Shown here: positions 51,331-61,324 of the stretch, in pieces | Layout: every line of letters begins with the position of its first letter | Position numbering within the stretch: position 1 is the stretch's first letter | NCBI GenBank assembly: GCA_036960605.1 | Contig: JBALXI010000024.1 | Location: 1-64,000, forward strand | Source of the DNA: Oleispira sp036960605 | GTDB taxonomy: Bacteria > Pseudomonadota > Gammaproteobacteria > Pseudomonadales > Oceanobacteraceae | Reading direction: 5' to 3' | Length of the DNA stretch: 64,000 nucleotides | The notes under the pieces: model-generated | Databases searched by the model: none | What the model was told of the DNA's origin: nothing | The model's input: the letters and a program-made list of their open reading frames with translations, nothing else | Made by a program: the position numbers and the translations under genes

Positions 51331-52233
51331 ATGGATTTATCTATCGGGGTTACTTGTTTTAATGCAAGCGACAGTATTGTTAGGGCACTGCAGTCTGTCG
51401 TCGATCTACCTGACGTAGAGTACGAGGTTATCATTGTTGATGATCAATCGACGGATGACTCTGTTCAAGTTGTTAATGACTATATTACAAGTTTGAATTC
51501 AGATATAAAAATAAATAAATTCAAACTAATCCAACTACAAAAAAATGTAGGTGTTGCTGGCGCCAGAAATGTAATTATTTCGGAGGCTAAAGGTACATAT
51601 CTTGCCTTTTTAGATGATGATGATGAATGGTTGCCTGATCGTTACCAATTACAGAAAGATAAAATACTAGCCAATAAAGATAATAAGCGACCTCTTATAT
51701 GCTATGGAGCTAGAAAAAGAATGTATTTGCGCGGTGGTAGTGAGCTTATTCCTCCAGTTGCTAATTCGGGAGTAGTATCATCCCCTGTTATTGAACGCTA
51801 TTTTCTTGAAGGTTATCGTTCAGGAATGAAGGAGGTCGGGACTGCCGGGACAAGTAGTTTGTTTGCAGAGCTCAATGTAATTAGGCAGCTAAATGGTTTA
51901 GATGATCGATTTAGAAGGTGCGGTGACTTAGATTTAGTTATACGGCATTGCTTAAATGGTGGTGCTTGCGTTGGCGTACCCCAGGCTGTAATTGTACAGC
52001 ATGAAACATCATCAGCAGATAAAGGTTTTGAAAAAGAATTGTTATACCGTTCCTTGCTTATTGAAAAGCATTCCTCTGTCCTCACTGAAAGTGTCTTCAT
52101 CGCTAAATTAATGGCCAAAAAATCGGTGGCTTTTAAAAGTGGGCAGAAGTTGAAGTATTATTTTTATTACATAGAGTTGCTTATATTTTCTAAGGTTTTT
52201 AGAAAAATTAAATTAAAACGATTATGTCCTTGA
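51331..52233 (+). CDS. Glycosyltransferase family 2
   Basis: A 300-residue GT-A fold enzyme. Nucleotide-sugar binding motifs: LSIGVTCFNASDSIVRAL, VIIVDDQSTDDSV, and LAFLDDDDEWLPDRY with the DxD. It presumably adds one sugar to the lipid-linked repeat unit on the cytoplasmic side. Two bases follow the epimerase stop and its 3' end overlaps the flippase start by 10 bases. From here on the DNA is visibly more AT-rich. Donor and acceptor sugars cannot be told. Confidence 0.9.
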   Translation: MDLSIGVTCFNASDSIVRALQSVVDLPDVEYEVIIVDDQSTDDSVQVVNDYITSLNSDIKINKFKLIQLQKNVGVAGARNVIISEAKGTYLAFLDDDDEWLPDRYQLQKDKILANKDNKRPLICYGARKRMYLRGGSELIPPVANSGVVSSPVIERYFLEGYRSGMKEVGTAGTSSLFAELNVIRQLNGLDDRFRRCGDLDLVIRHCLNGGACVGVPQAVIVQHETSSADKGFEKELLYRSLLIEKHSSVLTESVFIAKLMAKKSVAFKSGQKLKYYFYYIELLIFSKVFRKIKLKRLCP

Positions 52234-53696
52234 AATTTTTAAACAGTGCCAAATGGGTGCTGCTGGGTAGTGGAGGTCAGCAGGGGCTAGGGTTTCTTGT
52301 TTTTCTACTCTTGAGCTATCTACTGGTGCCAGAGGATTTTGGCGTCTATGCCTTATGTTTGGTATTTATCGAAATATGCAATCAACTTTCACGCCTTGGT
52401 CTATCGATTGAATTGATTTCTAGCAATGAAGAGAAGGAAGGGAAATATCTCAATGCTTTCTGGCTAACGCTGAGCGCGGGGGTTTTACTATCTGCGTCTA
52501 TTGCTACTAGTGCCGAGTTCTGGCAAGACCTACTGGGTTTTGGAGGGCTGGCTGAATGCTTAGTTGTTGCAGCTATTATACCGATTATATATTCATTGAA
52601 TTGTATACCTGATGCGATTTATCAGCGAGAGTTTCGGCATAAGAATCTCGCTGTCGCTAAGTTATCAGCCAATACTCTTTCTGGTGTAATAGCGTTGTCC
52701 GCAGCATACTTTTTGGATATGGGTTTTTTTGCACTTGTCCTGCAGAGAATTGTAACCGAAGCCTTTACGCTACTGTTCTTTTGGTTAAATATTGAATGGC
52801 GGCCAAGGCTTAAATTCTACCCCTCACTAGCGCTTTCGCAATTAAAAAATGGCCTCCCTTTTCTGGGTTCTGGGTTCGTCACGCTGGCGAGCTATAAAAG
52901 TAAAGATGTATTTATTGGCGTATTTTTTGGCCCAATAATTTTAGGTTACTTCCGTTTAGCATTGAAAATACAAGATATGCTTAACAAGCTCATCTTTTCT
53001 CCTGTGTCAGTCGTACTCCTTCCATATTTGGCGCAAACAAACAGAAGTGATTTTAATGATGTATTGGCCCGCATTCTTTTTACTACAGTACTAATTGTTA
53101 CTCCTATGTATGCAGGGATGGCTGCGGTAGCGCATGACTTTATTAGTGTTGTTTTTTCTGATGAATGGCAGCCCGCTTCTGAGTTACTCATTATTTTATG
53201 TTTGTTTGGAATATTTTCACAAGTATTTTTCATGTTTAAACCCATTCTCGGTGCGCTAGGCCAAGGGTATGAGTTGATCAAAATAGTAATGTTGTATTGT
53301 TTGACGCTGAATGCTTTGATGATCGCTTTTGCACAAAATGATATTGAAATAGTTCTCTGGGTCGATATATTTGCTGTGATTATTGCTAGTTTGTACGGAT
53401 TATTGAAAGTTAAAAAGGTGGCTGGGCTTAGTCTTGTTCAGTTAGGTATGGATATAATGCCAAGCATTATTGCAACAATGCAGATGTCTGTAATTATCTT
53501 CGTATCAAATACTTATATATTCATCCCACTTGAAGTTAATAGTGTGATAAGTATTATCTTGAAAATCATACTTGGGATAGTCAGCTATGTTCTGGTATTC
53601 CGTCTTATTTTCAAGAATCAGCTTACTTCTAAACTGCAGCCGCTACTTAGTGGTAAAGTAAAGAAAATATTTGAACGGGTTTTATTCTTAAATTAA
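52224..53696 (+). CDS. Wzx-type oligosaccharide flippase
   Basis: A 490-residue MOP-superfamily membrane protein with 12-14 helices. N-terminal WVLLGSGGQQGLGFLVFLLLSYLLVPEDFGVYALCL-type organisation (only part quoted: LSYLLVPEDFGVYAL) matches the Polysacc_synt family. It is expected to flip the undecaprenol-linked repeat unit to the periplasm for the Wzy-like polymerase at 58968. The start lies inside the preceding glycosyltransferase gene. Confidence 0.88.
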   Translation: MSLKFLNSAKWVLLGSGGQQGLGFLVFLLLSYLLVPEDFGVYALCLVFIEICNQLSRLGLSIELISSNEEKEGKYLNAFWLTLSAGVLLSASIATSAEFWQDLLGFGGLAECLVVAAIIPIIYSLNCIPDAIYQREFRHKNLAVAKLSANTLSGVIALSAAYFLDMGFFALVLQRIVTEAFTLLFFWLNIEWRPRLKFYPSLALSQLKNGLPFLGSGFVTLASYKSKDVFIGVFFGPIILGYFRLALKIQDMLNKLIFSPVSVVLLPYLAQTNRSDFNDVLARILFTTVLIVTPMYAGMAAVAHDFISVVFSDEWQPASELLIILCLFGIFSQVFFMFKPILGALGQGYELIKIVMLYCLTLNALMIAFAQNDIEIVLWVDIFAVIIASLYGLLKVKKVAGLSLVQLGMDIMPSIIATMQMSVIIFVSNTYIFIPLEVNSVISIILKIILGIVSYVLVFRLIFKNQLTSKLQPLLSGKVKKIFERVLFLN

Positions 53697-53708
53697 AGGA
53701 GGTTAACA

Positions 53709-54755
53709 TTGCTTTACTGTATACAATATTTACGTGCGATAGCAGCGTTAATGGTCGTCTTTTATCATTTCATGAATAGTAGTGTCTTCCAAGGAGTATG
53801 GTATCCCTGGGTCTCAAAGCTTGATGATTTCTTGTCTGTTGGAGTGGATATATTCTTTGTTCTTAGTGGTTTTATTATCTCACTAAGCGTGTTTGGTAAA
53901 AAAAATGTACCATTCAGTAGAAAACGTTTTTTTTTGAGTAGATTGATACGAGTTTATCCTACGTATTGGATTTTTTTTATAACTCTACTTGCTGTGTTAA
54001 GCTTGCCTATAGTTTCAGCTAACATTGGGAGTTTTAGCTACGTATTGAAATCTTTTTTTTTAATACCAGTGTTTAACCACAACTCTGAATTTTATCCGTT
54101 TTTATTTGTTGGTTGGTCATTAGTATTTGAATTGTACTTTTATTTGTTATTTATGATGACCTATCATAAATCTCCTAAAGTGATGATGCTTTCACTACTT
54201 TCTTCATTGGTCATATTGTCAATGCTTGCTGACCACCTCTCATACCTTCCTCTTAAGTTCCTACTTCAAAGCAATTTGGTTTTTGAGTTTTTTATTGGGT
54301 GTGTAATTTATGTTTTATATAACTCAAAAGTATGGATGACGATTTCAAATGTGAGAACGATTGTGGTGCTGGGAGGGAGTATGTTGGTGTTTATCGTTTG
54401 CCTGATAGATGAAGGCGGTCCTTTTGCGAAAGCCTGTTTTTCTGTTTATTTATTAATTGTGTTTTTGCTCATCAACCAATCGTTAAAAAAGTATCATCTA
54501 TTTGCTGATATAGGTGATGCATCATATACATTGTATTTATCTCATTCGATAGCGCTATTGTTTTTCTCGGGATTATGGAAAAGGGGGTATTTAATAGCTT
54601 GGCCCGGGTTTGAGTTTTTATCTGTTGTTATCTCGGTTCTTTGCTGTGTGTGCTTTGCTCTTCTGTTTTATAAAAAAGTTGAGCAGCCCCTAATAATGTA
54701 CTTAAATAAACAGTCTGGTCTTTACTTTGAAAGATCAGCAAAGGTTAATGTATGA
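53709..54755 (+). CDS. Acyltransferase family 3 membrane protein
   Basis: A 348-residue integral membrane acyltransferase with about 10 helices. The N-terminal IQYLRAIAALMVVFYHF carries the conserved R and H of the Acyl_transf_3 family, then GVDIFFVLSGFIISL and RRF/RLIRVYPTYW. It would O-acetylate or otherwise acylate the polysaccharide. Starts with TTG at 53709 after a strong AAAGGAGG ribosome site. Overlaps the next gene by four bases. Strongly AT-rich. Confidence 0.9.
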   Translation: MLYCIQYLRAIAALMVVFYHFMNSSVFQGVWYPWVSKLDDFLSVGVDIFFVLSGFIISLSVFGKKNVPFSRKRFFLSRLIRVYPTYWIFFITLLAVLSLPIVSANIGSFSYVLKSFFLIPVFNHNSEFYPFLFVGWSLVFELYFYLLFMMTYHKSPKVMMLSLLSSLVILSMLADHLSYLPLKFLLQSNLVFEFFIGCVIYVLYNSKVWMTISNVRTIVVLGGSMLVFIVCLIDEGGPFAKACFSVYLLIVFLLINQSLKKYHLFADIGDASYTLYLSHSIALLFFSGLWKRGYLIAWPGFEFLSVVISVLCCVCFALLFYKKVEQPLIMYLNKQSGLYFERSAKVNV

Positions 54756-55891
54756 GTGCGCTAAATAGGGTGCTGATGCTAACATGTCAGTATATGCCAG
54801 ATGTCTACGGTGGCGCAGAAAAACAGTGTCAGCGCATATCTCAAGAGTTGTCGAAAGACCACTCGGTGACAATTCTAACATCCTGTCAGCGATATGCAGA
54901 CAGCGGTAGTCGAACGGAAGGCAGCGTCAGTGTAAGGCGACTGTACAGTATATTCCCACCTGATTTGCTAGGTAGATGGTTACCATTTTCTTTTCTGTGG
55001 TTTTTCTTGGTTTTGCTTTGGAGTATTAAAAACAGAAAGTCTTTTAATGTAATTCATTGCCATCAAGGTAAGTTTGGAGCTTTTGTTGGGACATTTATGG
55101 GATGGATATTAAGAAAGCCCGTATTAATTAAAGTCGGAAACTCAGGACTGCACCTGGATTTGAAATGCTTAGAAGCGAAAAAGGTAATTGGACCTTTGCT
55201 GGCAGGTTTTGTGGTGAAGCATCAACCTGTATTGGTTGCCATTACTAAACAGATAGAAAAAGAGCTGCGAGAATATGGTTTGAATAATGTAGTAGTAATA
55301 CATAATTCAATAAGCTCAGAGTTAAAGGTCATTGAGAGCCGCGTAGACTTGCCTAGTGGTTACATCAATCTTTTCTATCACGGCCGTATTGAAAAAATCA
55401 AAGATATTCCGTTATTGATTGAGGCTTTTTCTCTCGCAAATAAAAATAAATCATTAATTCTCAATATTATTGGCGATGGTGCTGAATTGTCGGCAAGTAA
55501 AGCTTATGCAGAGAAGTTGGGCGTAATTGATTCAGTTGTGTTTCACGGGAAAGTTAATGACGTGATTTCATATATTAATGATTTTGATGTATTTGTGAAT
55601 TCGTCGCAAGCAGAGGGGTTTTCCAACTCTCTTTTAGAAGCATTGCTTTTAGGTAAAGTTCTGGTTAGTACCCCTGTTAGTGGCGCTAATGACGCGATTA
55701 AAAAGGGCATAAACGGATTTGTGAGTGAATCACATGAAACGATCCACATTGCGAATGCAATATTAGCTGCACTTAAACTTCATGAATGCGATTCTGATGG
55801 GGTCGCTGAATACTCTAAAGCTTTAATTGCTGATAAGTTTGAATCCACTGTAATAGCAAATAAATATCGCGAACTGTATGCAGAGATGTAA
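54752..55891 (+). CDS. Glycosyltransferase family 4
   Basis: A 379-residue GT-B enzyme. The N-terminal half begins VLMLTCQYMPDVYGGAEKQCQRISQEL; the C-terminal donor domain has FYHGRIEKIKDIPLLIEAF, and NSSQAEGFSNSLLEALLLGK with the Glu-x7-Glu type motif. ATG at 54752 overlaps the upstream stop (ATGA). Likely one sugar transfer in repeat-unit assembly. Confidence 0.9.
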   Translation: MSALNRVLMLTCQYMPDVYGGAEKQCQRISQELSKDHSVTILTSCQRYADSGSRTEGSVSVRRLYSIFPPDLLGRWLPFSFLWFFLVLLWSIKNRKSFNVIHCHQGKFGAFVGTFMGWILRKPVLIKVGNSGLHLDLKCLEAKKVIGPLLAGFVVKHQPVLVAITKQIEKELREYGLNNVVVIHNSISSELKVIESRVDLPSGYINLFYHGRIEKIKDIPLLIEAFSLANKNKSLILNIIGDGAELSASKAYAEKLGVIDSVVFHGKVNDVISYINDFDVFVNSSQAEGFSNSLLEALLLGKVLVSTPVSGANDAIKKGINGFVSESHETIHIANAILAALKLHECDSDGVAEYSKALIADKFESTVIANKYRELYAEM

Positions 55892-55894
55892 AAA

Positions 55895-57016
55895 ATGAAA
55901 GTTTTTATTGGTATGACAAGATCAGATACGATCGTATCTGGATCTTTTAAACATATTTGTCAAATTGGCGATGCGTATAGAAAAAATGGGGCCGAGGTAG
56001 TGTATTTCCTTGGAGGAAACGGGGCGGCAGTTGATGTTCTTTTAAATCAAGGTTTCAAGGTTTATTCCTCGGTATCGTTAAAAAGAGAACTCAATCCGTT
56101 ATGGGATATCTGGTCTCTATTGGTATTATTATGGTTGATTATAAAAGAGCGGCCTGATGTTTGTTCTTGGCATACGGCTAAAATTGGTGCGTTAGGACGA
56201 ATTGCGACATTTTTAACGGGGCGCAAATCCTACTATGTTCCCCATGGAGTGCCTTTTGTAAATACACCTGAAAATAAAGGGTATAAAAAGTATGAGGTGA
56301 TAGAGCGGGTACTTGCTTTTTTACCATCAAAAATTATTGGCGTTTGTGAGTTTGATCGTAATGAATATTTAAGAATAGGCGTTAATGACAAGCGTCTTTT
56401 AGTAATACCTAATGGAATGGAAGGCATGGCAGGTGATGATAATATTGAAGTCATCAAAAATAAAAATGTGAGCTTCATTACAGCGGCTAGATTTGAAGCT
56501 CAAAAGGATTATGTGACATTGTCAAAAGCCTGTCATCGATTAATCTCTGATGGTTTTAGCTTTAAATTAGATATATATGGGGATGGCTTCATGGAGGCAG
56601 ACGTTAAATCTTTGTTTTCAGACCTACCCCAGGGGACAATCAATTTTATGGGTGTGGTTAGCGACTTTGCGACACGCCTAGCTACTGCAGATGTCTTTGT
56701 TCTTTCAAGTTTTTGGGAAGGTTTGCCAAGAAGCATTATCGAAGCCATGGCATGTGAAAAGCCTCTAATCGCATCGGATGTAGGCGGATGCAGTGAGCTT
56801 ATTGTGCATGGTGAAAATGGTTTCTTAGTACCTATTAGAAATAGCGATGTAATGTACGAGGCAATGAAGAGCTATATTCAAAGCCCTGAAAGTATTAAAA
56901 ATCATGGTGTATCTTCACTACAGTATTATGAAGAGAAATATACTTTAGGCGTTATGCAAGAAGCTTATTGTCGAGAATATGGGATAGTTACTGGAGAGCA
57001 GCAATATGTCAAATAA
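55895..57016 (+). CDS. Glycosyltransferase family 4
   Basis: A 373-residue GT-B enzyme. Opening MKVFIGMTRSDTIVSGSFKH; the donor-binding C-terminal half has ITAARFEAQKDYVTLSKA, SSFWEGLPRSIIEAMACEKP and DVGGCSELIVHGENG. Three bases follow the upstream stop, and its end overlaps the next start by 11 bases. Similar in layout to capsule and O-antigen transferases. Specificity unknown. Confidence 0.9.
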   Translation: MKVFIGMTRSDTIVSGSFKHICQIGDAYRKNGAEVVYFLGGNGAAVDVLLNQGFKVYSSVSLKRELNPLWDIWSLLVLLWLIIKERPDVCSWHTAKIGALGRIATFLTGRKSYYVPHGVPFVNTPENKGYKKYEVIERVLAFLPSKIIGVCEFDRNEYLRIGVNDKRLLVIPNGMEGMAGDDNIEVIKNKNVSFITAARFEAQKDYVTLSKACHRLISDGFSFKLDIYGDGFMEADVKSLFSDLPQGTINFMGVVSDFATRLATADVFVLSSFWEGLPRSIIEAMACEKPLIASDVGGCSELIVHGENGFLVPIRNSDVMYEAMKSYIQSPESIKNHGVSSLQYYEEKYTLGVMQEAYCREYGIVTGEQQYVK

Positions 57017-57929
57017 ACTTTCAATTGTATGCCCCATGTTTAAAGTTACAGAGTTTTTGCCCGAACTTATAGACAGCTTGATTACAGGAGCTAATAACAA
57101 AGAGGTAGAGGTGATATTTGTCGATGACGCTTGCCCAGATGGTTCAGGTGAGAAGTGTTTTCAGTTATTAGCTAACAGCCTGGGAAAGATACTATTTTCA
57201 CATGAAATTATTACGCTCTGTGAAAATCAGGGGTTGTCAGGCGCAAGAAATGCCGGTTTGGCCAAAGCAACTGGTGACTATGTTGGTTTTATTGACTCGG
57301 ATGATGTTATTTCCTCGGAATACTACTCTACAATTAAAAATATTATTATGGATGAAGAGTTTGACATTCTAGAGTATGGGTATTCAGAATTCATTGTATT
57401 CCCACCAATACTCACCAACCGGAATGAAATTAGGATCACTGATGAGCTATCTCCATTTCATAACGGTTTCTTCGCATGGAGTAGAATATTTAATAGGTCT
57501 TTTATTGCTAAAAGCTACTTCCCAGCTGGCGTGCTTTATGAAGATGTACCATTTGTGATGTCTGCTTATGCTAAAGCTAACAAGATATTTAGGACGAACT
57601 CAGAACTTGTAGGATATAGACAAAGAGATGGTGCAATTACATCTACAAGAACTTCGACTTATTCCAGCTTAGTTAAAAACTTCATCGCTGGTTATTTTGA
57701 TAGTTACGCTTCTTTTGACAATCCGATTGCTACTGGTGATCAAGTAATAAAATCTGTTTTTATAACATTACTAAAAGGATCAAAAATCAAAATCAAAACC
57801 GATCGTAATCTTTTTTATAAGCTTTCCTTACCTGAACTTACAAAAGCGAAAGGTATAAGAATGAGCAGGAAATCTAAACTGTTATTGTTTTTTTGTTTCG
57901 GGCTGTGTTTCATAGGTATTCGATCATGA
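57006..57929 (+). CDS. Glycosyltransferase family 2
   Basis: A 307-residue GT-A enzyme. Motifs LSIVCPMFKVTEFLPELIDS, VIFVDDACPDGSGEKC, NQGLSGARNAGLAKATGDY and VGFIDSDDV, including the DSDD metal/donor site. The C-terminus has a hydrophobic end (SKLLLFFCFGLCFIGIRS) that may touch the membrane. Its ATG lies within the previous gene and its TGA overlaps the ATG of the next. Confidence 0.9.
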   Translation: MSNKLSIVCPMFKVTEFLPELIDSLITGANNKEVEVIFVDDACPDGSGEKCFQLLANSLGKILFSHEIITLCENQGLSGARNAGLAKATGDYVGFIDSDDVISSEYYSTIKNIIMDEEFDILEYGYSEFIVFPPILTNRNEIRITDELSPFHNGFFAWSRIFNRSFIAKSYFPAGVLYEDVPFVMSAYAKANKIFRTNSELVGYRQRDGAITSTRTSTYSSLVKNFIAGYFDSYASFDNPIATGDQVIKSVFITLLKGSKIKIKTDRNLFYKLSLPELTKAKGIRMSRKSKLLLFFCFGLCFIGIRS

Positions 57930-58966
57930 TAAAAGTTCTTCATGTCTTAAGAGATTTATCTCGAAATGGAGGTGTTCAACGACTTGTCTTTGATATGGCT
58001 ATGTCAAGTGAATCGAAATTAGATATAACTGTTCTCGTTACTAATAGAGAAGCTGGTGAAGACTATATTGATGAACTTAGTTGTAATGGTATCGTGGTGC
58101 ATATAATTTCCCGCTGGAATATACTAGCTCACTTTAGACTCTATAGACAATTTGACATTGTTCATGCACATTTATTTCCGGCTTTATACTTAGTCGGGCT
58201 GTTTGCGAACAGGAAAGTTTATACTGAGCATAATACAAATAATAATCGCCGGAATTTACCTCTGGCTTTTATAATGGAAGCATTCATCTATAGTCGCTTC
58301 CAATCAGTCACCTGTATTACCCCCGAAGTAAAAAACAGTCTTTGTAAATTTTTAAAGCAAGAAGAATTAAATAATACAACGGTTGTTTATAATGGCGTAG
58401 ATACCGATGCTTTTGCGAATCGAAAGAAGAAAATAAGAGGTGATGATGCCTGTAATTTAGCCATGATAGGAAGCCTAACAGCTAAGAAGGATCAGGAAAC
58501 TATTATTGAGGCCTTAACGCATCTAGATAAGAACACAGTTTTGCATCTGGCTGGAAATGGGGAGCGGAAAAAAGAGCTAATGAATATTGCGATTGAATTA
58601 GAGGTTGCAGACAGAGTTATATTTCATGGCTTAATTAATGATATCCCCAGCTTTCTTTCCGACATGGACATTTATATCCAGTCTTCAAAGTTTGAGGGTT
58701 TTGGACTTGCCGCCGTTGAGGCTATGGCGGCAGGATTGCCAACGTTATGCGCAGATGTCCCGGGGCTTAAAGAGCTAACAGGTAGTGAGCTAAACTTATT
58801 TCCTCAGGGGAATAGTCAAGTACTTGCCAAAAAAATCCTTACCATTAATGAAAATAAAAATTTTAAGGATGAGTTACTAAGTATTGGAATTGATACATGC
58901 AATCGATTTTCATTACAAAATATGAACAGTAATTTTCATGATGTATACGCAGGGTTGATTAAGTAA
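57926..58966 (+). CDS. Glycosyltransferase family 4
   Basis: A 346-residue GT-B enzyme. Starts KVLHVLRDLSRNGGVQRLVF, with a glycine loop for acceptor binding. The second half has AMIGSLTAKKDQETIIEAL, HLAGNGERKKELMNIA and SSKFEGFGLAAVEAMAAG. The ATG at 57926 overlaps the upstream stop in an ATGA; a longer reading from 57893 is unlikely. The next gene starts two bases after its stop. Confidence 0.9.
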   Translation: MIKVLHVLRDLSRNGGVQRLVFDMAMSSESKLDITVLVTNREAGEDYIDELSCNGIVVHIISRWNILAHFRLYRQFDIVHAHLFPALYLVGLFANRKVYTEHNTNNNRRNLPLAFIMEAFIYSRFQSVTCITPEVKNSLCKFLKQEELNNTTVVYNGVDTDAFANRKKKIRGDDACNLAMIGSLTAKKDQETIIEALTHLDKNTVLHLAGNGERKKELMNIAIELEVADRVIFHGLINDIPSFLSDMDIYIQSSKFEGFGLAAVEAMAAGLPTLCADVPGLKELTGSELNLFPQGNSQVLAKKILTINENKNFKDELLSIGIDTCNRFSLQNMNSNFHDVYAGLIK

Positions 58967-58967
58967 A

Positions 58968-60122
58968 GTGAATATTCATTTGAGAAATGAGTTGTGGTTA
59001 AGTCGGCTTACGATTTTATCGGCCGCAGTTATACCTTTGTACTTATCAATGTTCCGCTTTAAATTAGGCGGGGGGATTATTCGTATTGCTGATTTTGTGG
59101 CTGTCGCAGTTATCCTTTCTGCACTTGTATTATTTCCAGTATCGAGAAGGCAGCTGATTAATGTGCGAATGTTGCCCATTTATGGGCTGGCAGGATTTAT
59201 TTGTTTACAATCTTTATTTTTTGAAAACTATTTAAACTCACTGAAAGAAATAATACAGTTGCTATTTGTTGGTGTTTTTTTAAGTATCAATATGTGGTTG
59301 ATGTCATTCAATCGAAAGAAGTATATTGATTGGTTACTGTTTTTTCTTTGTATTTCAATAATATATACCGTTTTATTTCATGTTCTGAGTGGGCAGTTTT
59401 TCCGTTACAAGCTGGCAGGGGACGGTAAATATGCCTTCGGTTTATTTACCGTTTTGGCATTTCTTAATTGGAAAATAACAGACGATAAAAAATATAAGCT
59501 TTATTTCATCTTTAGCTTGCTCCCTTTGGTGCTTTCTTTGGAGCGCAAGGGAATGTTTGGTTTTTTATTAGTGTTGGTGTCTTACGCAGGATTTATTTTT
59601 CTAGAATATCTTCGTATTAAATCTAAACATTTGCTTCTTCTTTTAGGTTGTATATTGGTTTTATTGTTCTTAATTTTTCTAGGGGATATAAACAACCTTA
59701 TTGATAATAAGCTTTATATGGAGAATTTTCTTGATGAATCCATTGCCATTTATACCTCAAATATTCATCGTGAAAGTCTTCTAATTAACGGTTGGAGTAT
59801 TTTTTCTGAAAATACTGCGTTCGGTATTGGAGCAGATAATATTAGAAGGGAAATGGGGCAGTTTTATTTAGATTCAAATTTGGCTGGAGGTACCCATAAC
59901 TTTTATTTAGACAGTCTTATTAAGTATGGGGTTGTTGGGGCCGTATTTCTGATTACTCTTCAGTTTTTGGTTCTTAAGCATGAAGTAAACAAGGTTGCTG
60001 GTGTATTTGTTCTGTATTGCTTGTTCGTAGCTGCGTTTATGTCAGATGGGCAAGCGGTTTTATTACTTTATATGCTTCCTGTCTTTTCTTGCCACGTTAT
60101 GTTTGGGAACGAAAGGATATGA
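58968..60122 (+). CDS. Wzy-like O-antigen polymerase
   Basis: A 384-residue polytopic membrane protein with 10-11 helices and a large periplasmic loop before the last helices (residues about 245-300: IHRESLLINGWSIF, NTAFGIGADNIRRE, GGTHNFYLDSLIKYG). The pattern GxG..N near the loop and H-N-F-Y-L-D-S-L fits O-antigen ligase/polymerase proteins. Starts with GTG at 58968. Together with the flippase at 52224 it indicates a Wzx/Wzy-dependent pathway. Confidence 0.82.
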   Translation: MNIHLRNELWLSRLTILSAAVIPLYLSMFRFKLGGGIIRIADFVAVAVILSALVLFPVSRRQLINVRMLPIYGLAGFICLQSLFFENYLNSLKEIIQLLFVGVFLSINMWLMSFNRKKYIDWLLFFLCISIIYTVLFHVLSGQFFRYKLAGDGKYAFGLFTVLAFLNWKITDDKKYKLYFIFSLLPLVLSLERKGMFGFLLVLVSYAGFIFLEYLRIKSKHLLLLLGCILVLLFLIFLGDINNLIDNKLYMENFLDESIAIYTSNIHRESLLINGWSIFSENTAFGIGADNIRREMGQFYLDSNLAGGTHNFYLDSLIKYGVVGAVFLITLQFLVLKHEVNKVAGVFVLYCLFVAAFMSDGQAVLLLYMLPVFSCHVMFGNERI

Positions 60123-61081
60123 ATTATTCAATTCAAATATTAAGAGGCATTGCAGCTATATTGGTTGTTGTATACCACTCAGCTATAAAATACGATCAAT
60201 ATTATGGTGGAGGGTATTCCTTTGAGTTAGGCATTATAGGAGTCGATATATTTTTTGTGATATCTGGTTATATCATGTGCATGATTTATTCGAAAAAGAC
60301 TCTTATCCTCGCTGATTTTTTAAATGATCGCTTTCGCCGAATAATGCCAATATACCTTGTTTTAACCAGTGTAGCCTATGTTGCGTATTTAACTCTACCT
60401 GGACTAGTTAATTCTAGTGGTGGTCACACGTATATATTAGAGTCGTTTATATTATGGCCCGTGGATGGCAAGTTTCTTATACAAAATGGGTGGACTCTTT
60501 CTTATGAATTTTATTTCTATTTGATCTTTGGTTTTGCTAGTTTATTGTTTGGTCATTTCTTTTATTCATGTATCTTAATCTTAATACTACCTATGATATT
60601 TAGTTATATGGGCTTTAACTGGGCTGATGGATTTCTTACGAATACAATTGTATATGAGTTTACTTATGGAATTATAGGTTTCTATATTATCAAGCTGAGT
60701 AGAAATAATTTCGTCTCACTTTTCCTAATAACTACTTTCTCATTGTTTCTTCTATGGACTGTAGATAGTCGAGCAGGTAGTTATGGTGTTGCTGCATTTG
60801 TAATTGTTTCCCTCTGTAGTCGAGTTGAGTTGTCGAGGGTAGATGTAGTCCGATATGAGGGTTTGTTGTTGTTAGAGAGAATTGGTGCATCTTCTTACTC
60901 TCTTTATTTGGTTCATACATTTACTTTGGTGCTTTTCGCGAAGGCTTATTGGTTATATGTTAGTGTTGAATCATTATATTTGTTCATGGTGGTTCTTTGT
61001 TCAAGTTCGATTATTGTGAGTTGGTATTTTCACTTGCTAATTGAAAAGCCTATAGATGTCTTTCTGAGGAAGTATTTGTAA
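60119..61081 (+). CDS. Acyltransferase family 3 membrane protein
   Basis: A 320-residue integral membrane acyltransferase. N-terminus MNYSIQILRGIAAILVVVYH with the R and H of the family, then GVDIFFVISGYIMCMIY, RFRRIMPIYLVLT and GWTLSYEFYFYLIFGF. The ATG at 60119 has GAAAGGAT upstream and overlaps the polymerase stop (ATGA); the longer reading from 60017 is rejected. Second acyltransferase of the operon, and its last gene. Confidence 0.92.
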   Translation: MNYSIQILRGIAAILVVVYHSAIKYDQYYGGGYSFELGIIGVDIFFVISGYIMCMIYSKKTLILADFLNDRFRRIMPIYLVLTSVAYVAYLTLPGLVNSSGGHTYILESFILWPVDGKFLIQNGWTLSYEFYFYLIFGFASLLFGHFFYSCILILILPMIFSYMGFNWADGFLTNTIVYEFTYGIIGFYIIKLSRNNFVSLFLITTFSLFLLWTVDSRAGSYGVAAFVIVSLCSRVELSRVDVVRYEGLLLLERIGASSYSLYLVHTFTLVLFAKAYWLYVSVESLYLFMVVLCSSSIIVSWYFHLLIEKPIDVFLRKYL

Positions 61082-61117
61082 GCGACTAGGGAAGCACGTA
61101 CCACTCCCTTGGTCGCT
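61081..61117 (+). terminator. Hairpin at the end of the polysaccharide operon
   Basis: AGCGACTAGGGA and TCCCTTGGTCGCT pair with one bulged base around a 12-base loop, overlapping the last stop codon. No T-run follows, so it may stabilise the 3' end rather than terminate. The rest of 61118-61324 shows no gene. Confidence 0.4.
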
Positions 61118-61324
61118 ATAAGCTTACACCTCACGTTTTCTACTCGATAGTAGTCGTTATGCTCCAGGTGGTGAGTGTGTCTTGGACACTGGATTAAATA
61201 ATAATATTACAACTGTGCTCTATTGATGATTTACTTCCGACTATGTATCTTTGGTTAGAAACTCATGTAAGAGCCATTCTCGATGATGAAAATGGACTCT
61301 TAACTTAGATATAAGGATTGGTAA

